64,000 bases of DNA from Elysia crispata (Eukaryota; Mollusca; Gastropoda; Plakobranchidae). Positions within the stretch are counted from its first letter, which is position 1. Every line of letters starts with the position of its first letter. Both the position numbers and the translations under genes were made by a program. Below, piece by piece: positions 37,809-51,558 of this stretch. The DNA is taken from the NCBI GenBank assembly GCA_033675545.1, contig JAWDGP010006834.1, positions 1,598,501-1,662,500 on the forward strand, in the 5' to 3' direction. Below the pieces are notes generated by a model. That model was not told the origin of the DNA. It worked only from the letters and a program-made list of their open reading frames with translations, and searched no databases.

Positions 37809-38936
37809 GCGAAAGAAAAGGGAGGGGGGGATGCAGTCAATAGTTGAACAGACGGACTAGGAGTAGACCTGATTATTAGAGTGTGTCTTCTTTTGTGAAT
37901 TAATCAGTTTCTTCCTCTCTTGCTCATGCGAGCCACAGCGAATAGGGGTGAACATTTAATTAAGTTGGAACAGACATGCTTAATGAAGATGTCAAAGATA
38001 TCATGATAGTCAATCCTACCATGACACCTGAATAACATTATGCATGTAATAATTTCAAAAGAAAGCAAAAATGCGAATTGGTGTTGTGTCCAAGACAAAA
38101 GAAAAGAAACAAACATTTTGTTTATAATCATATTAGGAGGATGTCAAAATCATAAAAAAAACAATTGAAACAGTAAGGATTAAAAGTAAAAGGTCCTAAT
38201 TAGAATAAAAAGTAAACTGCAAAAGGTAAGACCGTCTTAAGAATTAAAAAAAAATAGAAAACTTTGTTTAGTTAAGCTGCTAACGTACTTATTTGGTTTT
38301 TCGTAGAAAGCACAGGGTAGAATCTTCGTCCTTGGAGGTGTTACACTGAGCAAACACCAGTTGTTCACGGGTTTCATCTACACCTTAGATAGACTATACT
38401 ATATCTTTTGCCACGCTTGTACATGTACATGTATAAAGTTTGTGAGATCTATATGGGTATTGAAATGTTTGTTTTTTCTTTAATCAAGTCAACCGATTTA
38501 TTTCGTCCCATAGATAGGGATTTTTCTCTACCATTGCAGCTTGCTACACCATTAAAGTTGGAAATCGGTCGTTTGCTTTAGGCTGTGAGATAAATTTTGA
38601 TAATAATCACATTGAAAAAAAAGGTAAAAAAAAATAATGGGTGAGATCTAAAGTATCAAGTAAAAGAAAAAAAAAAAAAATAAAATAAAGTATATAGATC
38701 TACTACTCTGAGATCATTTTCAGAAATTCTCTAACGATAGCTACTTTTAAGTTTAAAACCTTTTAGCAATCCACTCTTTTATGAAACGCCACTCTGCAAT
38801 CTGGCATGTATAGAAAACTTGTTAAGCAGCCAATGCAGATTTCCAAACCTTAAATATAAATCACGACAAATCCAGAACTGAACAAAACATTAGCACCAGT
38901 TTCACCCCACCATTACTTTCATTAGCACAACTCACT

Positions 38937-39069
38937 CACACACACACACACACTCTCTCCCTCTCTCTCTCTCTCCTTTCATCTCTCTCTCACTCTCTCA
39001 CTCTCATCTCTCCCTCTCTCTCTGTCTCTCCTTTCCTCTCTCTCTGTCTCTCCTTTCCTCTCTCTCCCT

Positions 39070-39124
<55 letters not shown>

Positions 39125-39140
39125 ATCTTCTCTCTCTCTC
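38937..39140. repeat. (CA)n then degenerate CT-rich tract
   Basis: A short CA array leads into about 185 bases of pyrimidine sequence, mostly CT with CTTTC, CTGT and CAT breaks. It looks older than the perfect CT arrays elsewhere. Confidence 0.92.
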
Positions 39141-39641
39141 AGCCTCTGTGACCCTGGCTAGCCAACACACTCAATTCGACGAATCAATCTCTCCACTCAG
39201 CGCGACACGTCCCCGCTAGCAAAGATCATGTACCATACTGACATCGCATCATAATTAATAAGCTGTGCGAAATATGTGATCAATACATTCTTACACTAAA
39301 GCACCTGACTGCGGATTGATTGCTCTACAGATCAATATCAACAGGAAGTGATCGGTGCTTGTCTTCGTGACTTTTATTATTCTCTGAACAGAGACAGTAC
39401 GAGATCGCACCCTCTTTTCAAAAAAAAAAAATCTTATTTCTTTCCTCAATATAATTAAGGAAACAGTTAATTTCGAATGGTGTATGTGATACACTCTAAC
39501 ACATACACAAACATAAACTGATCAAGAAATGATTCGATTGAAAGACAAATTTAAAGATAGGGAGATGATGAAAAAAAATTAGATGAAACAACACTTTCAC
39601 TGGGGATCAATATCATTCTCTAGCATCTAAAAATAGTAACG

Positions 39642-39644
39642 ATG

Positions 39645-39706
<62 letters not shown>

Positions 39707-39812
39707 AAGAAGAAGAAGAAGAAGAAGAAGAAGAAGAAGAAGAAGAAGAAGAAGAAGAAGAAGAAGAAGAAGGAGGAGGAGGAGGAGAAGAAGAAAAAGA
39801 AAAAGAATCATC
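39642..39812. repeat. compound trinucleotide array (ATA)n(GAA)n(GGA)n
   Basis: About 12 ATA units, about 31 GAA units, about 5 GGA units, then GAA/AAAAG remnants. Each junction is a single-base change of the unit, consistent with a substitution spreading by slippage. Confidence 0.97.
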
Positions 39813-41749
39813 ATCATGCCTTAAAGAAGCTTGCCCAAAACTTTCCCTCTCTCGTCTGAACAAAAAAAAAGATTTTCAGATTTTTTTTTTATTTAAGAGC
39901 AAAACGACAGCTTTACGAGATGGACATTTCATTCTCTACTCCCCCGAAAAAAAATGTTTAAGAGAAAAAAAGTGAAATTTGGCAGTAAAATTTCACGATG
40001 GCATTAGTGAAGACAACCTGTATGACGAGAAGGAAAGGGTCTAAAAGTCCGGCTTCAACAACCCCAGAAAATAATACAACTTTTACGGACATATAATGAG
40101 GATTTAAAAACTCAGACGATCCAGTTTAAATCAAAACTAGTGGCTATATTATTCTAAAACGATTTTCCTGTGGTTTCTTATTGAGCACACTAGCCATAAT
40201 GTACGTATTATGAACTGTCGGGAAATAATATATCAAGTTCGTGACACTCTTGCCCTTCATTGTATTTGGACGCTGTTTGCCGTACAATATTAATGGAGCT
40301 TCTCTCCTGTGCAAACCACAGAATGAAGGCTTTTAAGCTGCGGTAGGTCTTGTCTGACACACACCAAATTATCTTAATATCAAACCTTCCATTCAGATGA
40401 TGTCTTCTTTTCAATCACGATTCGTTACGCAGGCATTGTCGTCGCGCCAGAAAAATCCATAATGTATGATGTATTTTGGATATCAGGTAAATAACTTATT
40501 ATGTCTTGAATGAGGAAACATGGTGAAACTGTTTCCCTTTCCAATAGTTTTGAAACACTTAGCGAGGATGGGGAAAAAATTGATAAATCTAGATCCAAAA
40601 GTATGCAGTCTCGATTATATTCGATCTCAAAGAAAAAGAATCATTTTCAAGACTGAGAGCATATAATATAATGCTTTTTAGATTATAGATGTAAATTAAA
40701 CCGACAAGTAAATAAGTTGCGATGGTAAAAATACAGACTTCAACACGGAAAGGCACAAGTTTGCAGCCTTCCACCATCATGACTACCTGACAGATTAAAA
40801 AAAAACAAAAAAACTACATGATCCTGTTAATCTGGAAATGGAACACGGGGATAGAAGAAAAAGGAAAGGAGAAAAGATCATTACGAAGTTTTGTGTTAGC
40901 GTTGAGTGAACAGGTAAGGGTTATTAAATAAATGAATAGTGCATGTTGTCTGGGTAAACCAAAATGATCTTATCAACGATGGCTATCTACTTTGCGCTTC
41001 AATCAAACACACGATAAACTTTCGAGAATTGAACAGTTATGCTTCGGTACAATCATGTTCTTATTTCTTGGGCCAACATTAGTTTCTAATCTGTAAAACC
41101 ATCCATTTTCTGAAGATGTAATTATTCTGCTACACAAAAGTTATAAATGAGCTTGAGATCTATATCTAAATCGTATACGTGATCATTCTCTTGTCTCCAA
41201 ACAGATCATGGTGTATTATATAATTAAAGGTCTAGCAGGAATGGAACTTAACATCTTAGAATTTACACTGACTAATGAGCCTCAAAAACACACAAAACAA
41301 TCAATTCCCAAGCTGAATGGGGCCTTCATTACCGATAGCTTTCGCACTTGACGTATACAGTACCGCAAGCTCAATTTTTTTTTTTTTACATGACCACTGA
41401 GAATGTAAAAAGTATCGCCGCTTTTATGATGGTTCCGAAAATCTTTCAGACTTTCAACCAGACCGATCTCACATGAAGCGATTGTACTTGAAGAGAAATA
41501 GAAAAGACTTGAGGAGCGTATAGAAAAGTAAAAATCGATATATTTTTTTTTCTTTAGGTGCGGATACACCTCTTTAATCGGACACAGTTAATCAATAGAA
41601 AAGTTTTATTTGCCAGGAGTGGAAAGAGACTCGACAGTCTACAATAAAATGAAAGAATGATACAAGATTTTTCCCAGCATAACTTATCCAGCGGCACGAG
41701 GATAAAACTACGTGATCAGTTCTCTCGGTTGAGAGGATAAGGAAGAAAT

Positions 41750-41859
<110 letters not shown>

Positions 41860-43241
41860 ATTTATCCCTCACTATCTTCTTGTCTAGCTGTCTGATGGCT
41901 TTTTTCTATTTGGTTTTCTCTCTAATTATCTCTCTTTCCCCCTCTCCCAACCCCAAACACACACATTTGCAATGACTTGAAGCACCCCGGAGATAATCCT
42001 CTTAATAATTATTTCGACCAATATATTTTTCATCAAAATACATAGGTAAGCGGCATAACCTGATATTAATTTATGAGATTATTATTCTCTTACTTCCTAA
42101 CGGAAAAGCAAAAATTTCGGACTTCCATAGTATGCAACAAAGCGACAAAATAGTAAACTAAATAATATAATGTTGAGCTACACGTAAATAAGTAACTTCT
42201 TCCATGAAATACGGTTGAAAAACTTCGCCACACTTATTAATGTATTTCTCTATGTCACTTGAAGATTGCCTCAAAATCTTAGGAATGCAACAGACATCGT
42301 GTAACTATCGCCGACAGATGCGACATTCGATATTTATCTCCTTTTCTTTAAAAGAGGAGGAGGAGGAGGAAGGAGAAGAAGAAGAAGAGGAACAATATTT
42401 GGACCAACCTCAAAATGCACAAACCAAAAAATAAATAAATAATAAATAATCATAACACAAAAATAAAGTTGTAAATATAAAGCACCATTTGCACCCCTTC
42501 AGATAATAATTTTATGTTGAAAGATACGGCCTAACTAAAATGCTCATAATGCCCTAAAGTTTAAGAGAATGGTAGATTAAATTATGTTTCAAGTACTTAG
42601 ACAGTTTTTGAAGTTACAAAATAACACGCTCAGCTTGATCGAAAAAAAAAAAAAAAACGAAGATAAAAACAAACACATCTGGATCAACATTCGTGCGACT
42701 GCATCGAATTTGGGAACAAGGAGCGGCAGTCCAAGTTGCATTAAATCCTTCAAATTACAAAATAGTGTGCAAACTTTTATTTTCAGGCCTCACCTTTATC
42801 TAAGGACGAGAAAAAAAATCCCCTCAAATGCAAGACTTGAGTTTATTTTAGAAATAACCTGTCTAATGTAAACGAAACAACAACAACAAAAAAAAACATT
42901 AAAGACAAGCAGAGAGCAATGTACGGTAATCCAAAAACAAAAAAAAAAGAATCAAGAAGGTCAGCAAGGAACTTAAGTCAATAGAACAGAAGTAACGACA
43001 CGTAAAAGTTGACAGTCCTGCATGCTCACAGCGCCAGGGGGTAGGAAGAAGGAGAGATGTTTTTGTTATTGTATCTCAAGATACTCACTTAACTCGACAT
43101 GTGGTCGTTTTTCAGTTTTCGCCTCAGGTTTGTTTGTTTTGAACCTGCATTGAAACAATGCCACAAAAGCGGGCTATAGGTAAGGCCAGTGATAGTTATT
43201 ACTTGGTCTCCTATAAAGTAATAATATTTATAAAAATAAAA

Positions 43242-43276
43242 AAGAAGAAGAAGGAGGAGGAGGAGGAGGAGGAGGA

Positions 43277-43317
<41 letters not shown>

Positions 43318-43419
43318 AGAAGAAGAAGAAGAAGAAGAAGAAGAAGAAGAAGAAGAAGAAGAAGAAGAAGAAGAAGAAGAAGAAGAAGAAGAAGAAGAAG
43401 AAGAAGAAGAAGAAGAAGA
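43242..43419. repeat. compound trinucleotide array (AAG)(AGG)(CAG)(AAG)
   Basis: Four blocks in a row: about 4 AAG, 9 AGG, 11 CAG (43281-43313) and about 35 AAG. The frames through it encode pure Lys, Glu, Gln, Ser or Leu and are not called as genes. The 35-unit GAA block is long enough to favour triplex formation. Confidence 0.97.
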
Positions 43420-46335
43420 CGACAAAACAAAGACAAAAAAATGTATTCACCGTTTCTGTCCTCAGTCCGTCATCTTTATGTCCAAAGTTCTCGGCCGACG
43501 ATGAACAGGAATTTCCCGAGAACATAATCACCTTTGAGGAAAGCGTCATAGTCAGGCATTATGCTTTAAGAGGGTGAAGTGGATTGTCTTGCAAGTATGG
43601 TTAAGTCTAGGTGTCTTTCCCTTTCCTTAAAAGATCATTATCTACAGTCATGTATAAGATTCCCCGATATACTGAAAATGAAGTAGACGCAAAAACACTC
43701 AGTAAAAGAGTAAAAGACAGGGATCTCTTCTCTTCTATTAGAATTGTGTTCCTGGAATCATGGTGAGGAGCTCCTATCATCAGATAAATTGCTGTTGGAG
43801 AACACTACAAGAAGCTGAAACGAGACCTTTACAAGTAGGCCATTCTTTGTCTGACTTAGAATTCTGTGGTGGAAAAAAATCTTATCCATTCTTACTGTAG
43901 ACCCAGATACCGCCGGAGAGCCTCATGTCTCTATGTTCATTTTTGTCCCCTAAGTTCCGCGAGAAATTGTATTTATGTAAACGATACCAACGATGACGAA
44001 CAGAACTTGCAAGTCAGTACTTTATCACTTGCATTGATAATGTTGGGAGGAAACTTGAGGGAATTGAGCTGAAGCAAGCAGTAAATGGCCTAAGCTGTCC
44101 TGCTCTTTAGTGGTCTGGAATCAAGTCTTTATCTTGGCAACAATTGTCCCGTTTTTGTGACCAGCTAATACCAGCCATATGACGTGCGCAAGTGCAATAG
44201 AAACCGCCATTTCCTTAACCGGCGCTCATAACCTCAAGGTACTTAACGGACCTGGTCTGTTTTAAAACCTTGCCTACCTGTGTCACATTCATTTATCATT
44301 GCTCTTATGAGGTCATATGCAAATAGACATAGGAACAAAACCCATAATACGTTGAGAGAGAAGACATCTCCTTGAAAATTACCTCCAGCACAATACAGAG
44401 TCTCTTACCCCAGATTTTTTTCCCTATTTTTTTAGAATAGAAAACTTTACTTAGAAGCTTTGACGAGTCAAAAGGAGCCTTAACTCGTACTTCTCCGGTA
44501 TCAGTGTCAACTACAATGAGCCAAGGACTAGCAACATTGCGATTTCAGAGCTGGCTTTACACATGTATCTGTTAAATCTACACTCATACTTATACCGATT
44601 TACTTCATATTCAGATGAAGATAATGTCGAGGTGTCTGCATAAAGCAGAGTGAAGATCTTTACCACTCTCTGTTCCTTTTCTGGAGCTCAATAACCCTAC
44701 CATCAGTCATACTCGTAGCTTGCAATGTCCACTTAGAACTGGCGCGAATAATGATATCACAAATGCCTCATTGCTGTTTTGCTGTTTCACACAAGCAAAT
44801 GTATGATACCGGCTCATAAGCTGCTGGTTTAGGTGCAGCATGTGTGTGAGGGGGTGGATGGGTTTGCTGCATATTAACAGATTTCTGGATGACAGGCTGC
44901 ATCATGATGAAAGTCGTTTTTCTTTCACGTCTTATAAGAAGATAATATCGCAGGAGAATACGCGTATTTAATATAACAAGCCGCCTTGAATAAAAAGAAA
45001 AAAGTAAAATAAATCAGAGCCCCCATGTATATATATCATCTACGTTTGTGTTAACATTTTTATTTTGCAACCGAACCGATGAACCCGGTATTAATTATAT
45101 CGCACACATTTATGGGATACTTCTCTTCAGTGTCAGAGGAATAAAAAATACACATATAAATAAAAAGTTGCTATGTAACCCTTGAACAAAAAAGCCTTTA
45201 TGACGCAAGTGTACAGGTCGGAAAGCAATGAACAAAGCAGGCATTTAACGAGGGAAAAAAACATAAACAAAACGTAAGCACTTAGAAGACACCAGTGTCT
45301 TAAACACGATAATCTTGAAACGCATTGGGCCTGTATTAAGTTTGAAGCGATGCAGGTGAAAAGAATCCACAACTCAACTGCAAGGAACGAGAGAAAAAAA
45401 AATGCGGCTTGTCATTTCAGCTCTGCAGTTTTTGCCCTAAGGTCAAACCCTAAAGTTTCCGCTTTGTAAAAGTCAATGTTTGGCCCGGAATGTCGTGCCC
45501 ATGTGCAAATAACACGGCGCGTTAAAATATGTCATCTTAACCTTTCTACAACATTGTAGCCGAGCAGATCTTTCGAACGGTGAAATCGATGAAAATCTTC
45601 TGAAGTGTTTCATACAATGAGCATATTAAGATCTAGAACTTAATTTGTTTGTTGTTTTTTTTGTGTGTGTAACAATAAAATTATAGAGGGAAAATTTTTT
45701 GGGGGTCACATGCAATTCTCGATTGGTTATGTTCAATTGATAATTCTTAGTACTCGTAGGACAAATTATGAACCTTTTGTTCTTTAAAAATTATTAAAAA
45801 AAGAAACAACACATAAACGTTGCTGTGTTTTGTCTAGGAAATCAGAAAAGTTAACTTTGAAAGATGCAATCCATCATATTTACTTTTATTTCGTAGGAAA
45901 TAAGAATGACAGAAAATAATACCGAATATGACTATAATGCAATTTGCCTGCATTAACTAGTGATAAATCTGATCTAGCTTGCATATTTCTAGACTGATTG
46001 CAATATTTGGTAGAGATGTTTTCTTCATTGTTAGTTTTACTTTCTGCTACAATACAACGTAATGCCATACTGGTGGGTAAACATGTAATGCCATCCAAGA
46101 TTTCACTTTCTTGCCGAAGGAAAAAAAAAAGGAAATAAAACTTAAAATAGTTCCTGAAGATAATATCAAAGGCTATCATGAATCTTCCGTTTTATAACAT
46201 TATTCAGACGAATATCAAATTTTACACCCTTTTCAACACTCTGGGCCGCTTCAGTTTAGGGAGAATATAATGGTCACCATTGTAATTTTTATCTTTTATG
46301 GATAGTGCGCTGTCCTCAATGCTAATAAAAGAAAC

Positions 46336-46609
46336 TCAATCATAAAGTCGTATCCTCGAGGGCTGCGATTCAGTGTAAAAATACCGTGTTGCTAAATAAA
46401 CTACCAGATTGAAATCTTCAGGTCGACCGAGCGTGTTTGAAAACATCACATTAGCTCCGTCAAAAGAGTTGATGAAGGAGGTCCAGGAGGCCCCAGTGGG
46501 ACGACCACAGAAGAGTGTTGGGTTTCCTTGGCTCGGTACGGTCCATGACATCTTTGAGGGCTCCATGTTCAGATTCTATCCAAACCGCCTCGTTTGTCTT
46601 GGAATATAA
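46336..46609. other. unassigned GC-richer stretch with open frames on both strands
   Basis: About 270 bases with balanced amino-acid composition in both directions: plus strand 46409-46609 includes VGRPQKSVGFPWLGTVHDIF, minus strand 46336-46566 includes NPTLFCGRPTGASW and NVMFSNTLGRPEDF. GC content is visibly above the flanks. On the plus strand a possible acceptor (cttcag) sits near 46422. It could be an orphan exon, a gene relic or chance. I do not recognise either peptide and give no function. Confidence 0.25.
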
Positions 46610-46712
46610 TATGCGCTAAGTTGAGGAGTTCATAAACTCTCTTTTTCTCTCTCTTCATAAAGGGAATGTGGGATAATAATATTCTCATACCCTGTCTGCC
46701 TATCAATTTGTG

Positions 46713-46715
46713 CCC

Positions 46716-46772
<57 letters not shown>

Positions 46773-46791
46773 TCTCTCTCTGACTCTCTAT
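46713..46791. repeat. C run plus (CT)n microsatellite
   Basis: About 14 cytosines then about 21 CT units and a slightly broken CT tail. Same C-run-beside-CT layout as at 13.7 and 51.4 kb. Confidence 0.95.
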
Positions 46792-48531
46792 CTTTTTCTC
46801 TAAATTATGTTCCAATGATCTGAGCGCGGAACCCCACAAGATCTCCTCTTGAAAAGACATAAGCAAATCAGCAATGCATTAGGATGGCGGCAATCTCAAT
46901 ACACAGATGAACCAAACTGTTGAATTCGTGTGTTGATAAACACAAAATTCTTAAGCTACTAATTTTTTTTTAATTTATTCTTTTAACGATCTACGATGGA
47001 ATCATTTCTAGTAGCACTTGAATATTTTGGAAATATTCTGTTTATATACATATAAAACCTAAAGAGGGGGAAAGGAGTTGACTTAGACGAATGAGAGAGA
47101 AATTATGGGGCGGGGATCGTTGAAGAGTAAGATCGAGAGGAAGGATTAGTTTGTTACTATAAATCATCAGGACGCCGAATTCAGAACATGTTGTATTGTA
47201 CTTAGAATCTGCTCTAGACTATTTAAGGATAATAATGATAAGGCAATTTCGAATGTTATTTTTGTTCCATTAGAAACTCAAAATTCAGGAGACGCAGGTA
47301 AAGAGGATGGAAATTGAGAAAGACAGGACATAAGAATAAAACACCATGGTAAGATTGCTGCCAAATAACTATTTACGGACACTTGTTATATATTTTCGAC
47401 TTGAGATATGTCAGCCAGCCACAGTATGAGTTTTAATTGCCATGCCAAAGCTGCAACATTACAAAATTTAATAAAAAGTTATAAAAATACAGCTGTATAT
47501 CTTCAATAATGAAAGTAATGAAAACTTAGTCTTTCAAAATTTATCGGGCCATTCCGAGTTATAAATACATTTTCATTGAACAAAAGCATAACAGAATATT
47601 AAACTGAGCAGGAAAATAAACAACATAAAAATTTATCAATGCTCTGAATATGCTGCATGATAACAATCTTTATAGTGCTGACGCTATTTCGGGTAAAACA
47701 CATAGAGAGCAAAAATAAAGAAGGATATAAAAAAAAAGGAAAAAAGAACAAGAAAAACGGGAGCCGTGATCCCTTACTTGATCTAGTAATTTTGCTTGAT
47801 GACTGATGTTTAGGTCTTTTCATTTCCTTTGCAAGACTGAGTTCGACGCCATGTAGTTCAAACAAAGCTTTGTTCGAAATAACATGGCAATTACGTGGAC
47901 GAACAGCACGTACAAGGATTTAAATCGATATTAACCCTATCGCGTTATCTCCCCTCAACCACTGCGGTCTAACTTGCCCTCCATACTGTTTGACAACCGT
48001 AGAATGCATGACACAGAGGTCACCGTTGGTCAACCTAAACTTCAAAGAAGAAATTAGGCAGTTCCAACTGGGCATCTTGTTGACACTGACCTGGCATTTA
48101 ACAGCTTCTGAGCAGCTTGGGAACAAGATTGTCGACGGAGTCGAAGGTCAAGACTCCATAGAAACATAGCTATGATAATCAAATCCGTCATTTATCTAGA
48201 ACCATCCTAAAGTCGGTTGGCAAAGGAGGCTATTATTACTTGTTATACAATCTACTGGGCAAATAGCACTAGCTTATGTCGGTAGAAATTTGTATTAGAG
48301 CAAAATAATTGCTTCTGATGGTAATTAGTTACTAGCTTTTATAACAAAAAGTAGAGAGAAAAAAAATAAGACGAAAGAAACAGGCACACATGTGAAAGGC
48401 AATCAATGCAGTCTACACGTTCTTCCATCAATCACGAAGGTGAAGTTAATAGCAAAGATGCTATTTTGTTGACAGTTACGTGTTGACTATCTCCCCACCC
48501 CACCCACCGAAAAAAAAAAAAACATAAAAAA

Positions 48532-48532
48532 A

Positions 48533-48585
<53 letters not shown>

Positions 48586-48641
48586 ACTACTACTACTACT
48601 ACTACTACTGCTACTACTAATACTACTACTACTACTACTGG

Positions 48642-48720
<79 letters not shown>

Positions 48721-48745
48721 GCTACTACTAATACTGCTGATACTG
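48532..48745. repeat. (ACT)n/(CTG)n compound trinucleotide array
   Basis: About 210 bases of ACT units with a block of about 12 CTG/GCT units at 48549-48585 and a few AAT or GGT variants. The CTG block makes a short hairpin-prone segment. Confidence 0.97.
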
Positions 48746-50566
48746 CAAAATATAATATCTCTCGGACAGAGCAGATAATAAAGGCGTTTAAAAAAAACCC
48801 TTAGTGAAAAAAAAAAGACGCGGCACAAAATGATCTTCAGGAAGTAAATTACAACGTTGTTTATAAGATGAATCAGAAATATCACTATGAATTTTAACGT
48901 TCCTTAATCCTCCTGATCTATCATGTTTCAGTTCTCTTTAAATATTCCACACAAGAATCACTGTGGGGCTTTTTTCGCGCGAACTTAGGAAAAGAAAAGA
49001 GAAACACCGAAAAGAAACAGATCCATGAGAATTTTCTGTCCAAGTTTAGACAAAGATCACAATGTAAGCAAAGATAATGTTAGCTAAACGGAAGCTAGTG
49101 TGTGGAGAACAAGACATGAATTGAACGAGATATGGAGATCGACGGGAAGAGCGAAAAGAAGTGGAAAGGAGAAGAATAGGAATAAGAAAGGACAGAAAGG
49201 GATAAACAATTATTTATTTTGAAAATTATAGAATTGGAGACAGAATGAAAGAAAGAGACAGACAGACAGAAGAGAGGGCAGAGGTAAGGACGCGTGAAAA
49301 ATTAAAGATTTTTTAATAAAGTAAAAATTAAGCATATTTTGTGGATAAACTTGCATGTCCTAGTAAGATAATTATTTTTTAATGAAATGTGTCATTAAAA
49401 TTACTGAACACTATTTGAGTCTTACCACAACCCTATGCTAAAGAAACAAACCCCTACTCGAGAAAATGAGAAAGTTTTTTGTTTGTTTTTTTTTTTAATA
49501 AAAAATATCGATCTTCTAAAAGAGAGACGACACGCTAGTAACGGAAACAATTGTGAAGAGCTAGAGATTTACAGCACAAAGTAAAGGAGAAATAAAAAAA
49601 GAAAGCTGAAACAAAAAACGTTACTGCTGGAGTCAGTAAGCTTGCGGTGACGAAGAGTTACCACCACCGTCACCGTGCAGGGTTTGCCCAGGAATTAACG
49701 GGCTCCGCCGACACCCTGGTGGCAAAATACACAACCACCGCAGTTTGTCTTGGTCGCTTGAGAGCTAGGAGAGGATATATCTTGCATTGCTGTAGAATGA
49801 CGTGTGCTGCTAGCAGACGGCAGGTGCCAGATCACGGTGACTGAAGTCTAGATCAGAATGAATCTTTACTTTATACACTTCGATCTAGCAGACCCCTAAC
49901 GGTGGGTGGAAGAATGATCAAAGATGAAATATTACGGTACATGTATCTTGAAAATTTCTGTGTTGGTTCTAGGGTAAACTTGCGGTACTGTACTTACAAA
50001 AGATTGGTTTAATAGAACGGGTTTTGCAAGTATAGCGCTTTTTCTCAGTTTCGGAAATGACGCAGTTAACGTTACCATAGGATAACACCAATTCATTCTA
50101 ATGGTCATGATTTTTGTGGGAGCATGAATAGAATGGGAAAGGAACAGAGAGACTAAAATGGGAAGGAGAGAGAGAAAGAAAAGCCGAAAGAGAAAGAGAA
50201 AGACAGATAGAAAGACATGCATGCATACATTCTTCATGAATAGTAATTAGATCTAGCAATAAATTTCTATTCCTCCACCTGTATTGCATCCATTCAAAGT
50301 TTGATCAGTAAGATGCTTCTCCCCAAACGTAAGAATCGTTATTAGTCCGTTAGCTTCACATTAATTTTTTTTAATTCCATTACAAGCACACACACACTAG
50401 AAAAAATTATAATCTCTCTTTAGGTTTGCTTCAATAACTGGAGTACATCTTTTTTCTTCTTAGCTGTGTCCTCCCTCCTCTCCCTCTCTCTCACACACAC
50501 ACACTTTCTCTCTTTGTTAAAATAATTGAAAAGAAATAAATGAATCTGTAGTACAATAACTGTGTG

Positions 50567-50568
<2 letters not shown>

Positions 50569-50656
<88 letters not shown>
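50569..50656. repeat. (GA)n microsatellite
   Basis: About 43 uninterrupted GA units, followed by a G-rich stretch. Short CT and CA tracts lie about 60-100 bases before it. Confidence 0.97.
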
Positions 50657-50659
<3 letters not shown>

Positions 50660-51420
50660 GGGGGAAGGGGCAGGGTAGTGGTGGGTAAAAGAAAATGCTT
50701 TACTGGAAAAACAAAAGCCCACACCCCTTTTGAGATAAGCACGCTAGAACCACGGGCAATTTACCCCCGGCAAAAGACGTTTTGTCAACAAAGGCAGCTT
50801 TGTGTACCCAACGGAACGTTTCTCTTTTCTCCTTCGCAGGATCAGGGCTGCCGGCCTAGCCTACGCTTTACTGCATGTAACACTGTAAAAATTTTAAAAA
50901 AAAAACGGGGGGTGGGGGGTTCGACCAGATTCTCCTGGAAACGTAAGGGAAGTAAAGTTACTGTAAAAACGAAAGGATTTGACTTTATCCGGGCCTACTT
51001 TTAATGGCATTCACCAACAAGGGCTGGGTAAACTTAAGAGAAAAAAGAACATAATACTAAAAATTTGTGGGCAGGGACTCATCATTTCCTAACACGCGGA
51101 ACGCAAAAAATGGGGAAAAACAGTTAAAATAAACATCTTTTCCTCCCGCTTTAACAGGATACGTGTACGTGTATCTCGTAGTACTTTTGACCCACTCGCT
51201 CATTTTGTCAATTTTTAGGACTTGAATACGTAGTTTAAAAAATATATACTGAACAGAATTGGACCTATAGCCTACTGGAACACTTGTATCATTCCCTGTC
51301 CCTCAAGCAATTATTCATATTTTCCCATGGTTTTTAATCTTTTCATTCTAAAGGTGAATCAGGTATACAATCATTTTTTTAGCTTTTCACAGGTTTGAAT
51401 GAATCACCCCTACTCCACAT

Positions 51421-51558
<138 letters not shown>

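Noticed and set aside
43089-43577. Frames of 112-139 codons with poly-Lys, poly-Leu, poly-Phe or poly-Ser near 43.2 kb
   Set aside because: Pure translation of the compound trinucleotide array; no flanking coding signal.
49640-49850. GC-richer 200-base stretch with a 65-codon frame and an 8-base hairpin (cggtgacg/cgtcaccg)
   Set aside because: The peptide is not recognised, the hairpin is short, and no splice sites fit; not enough to call an exon or element.
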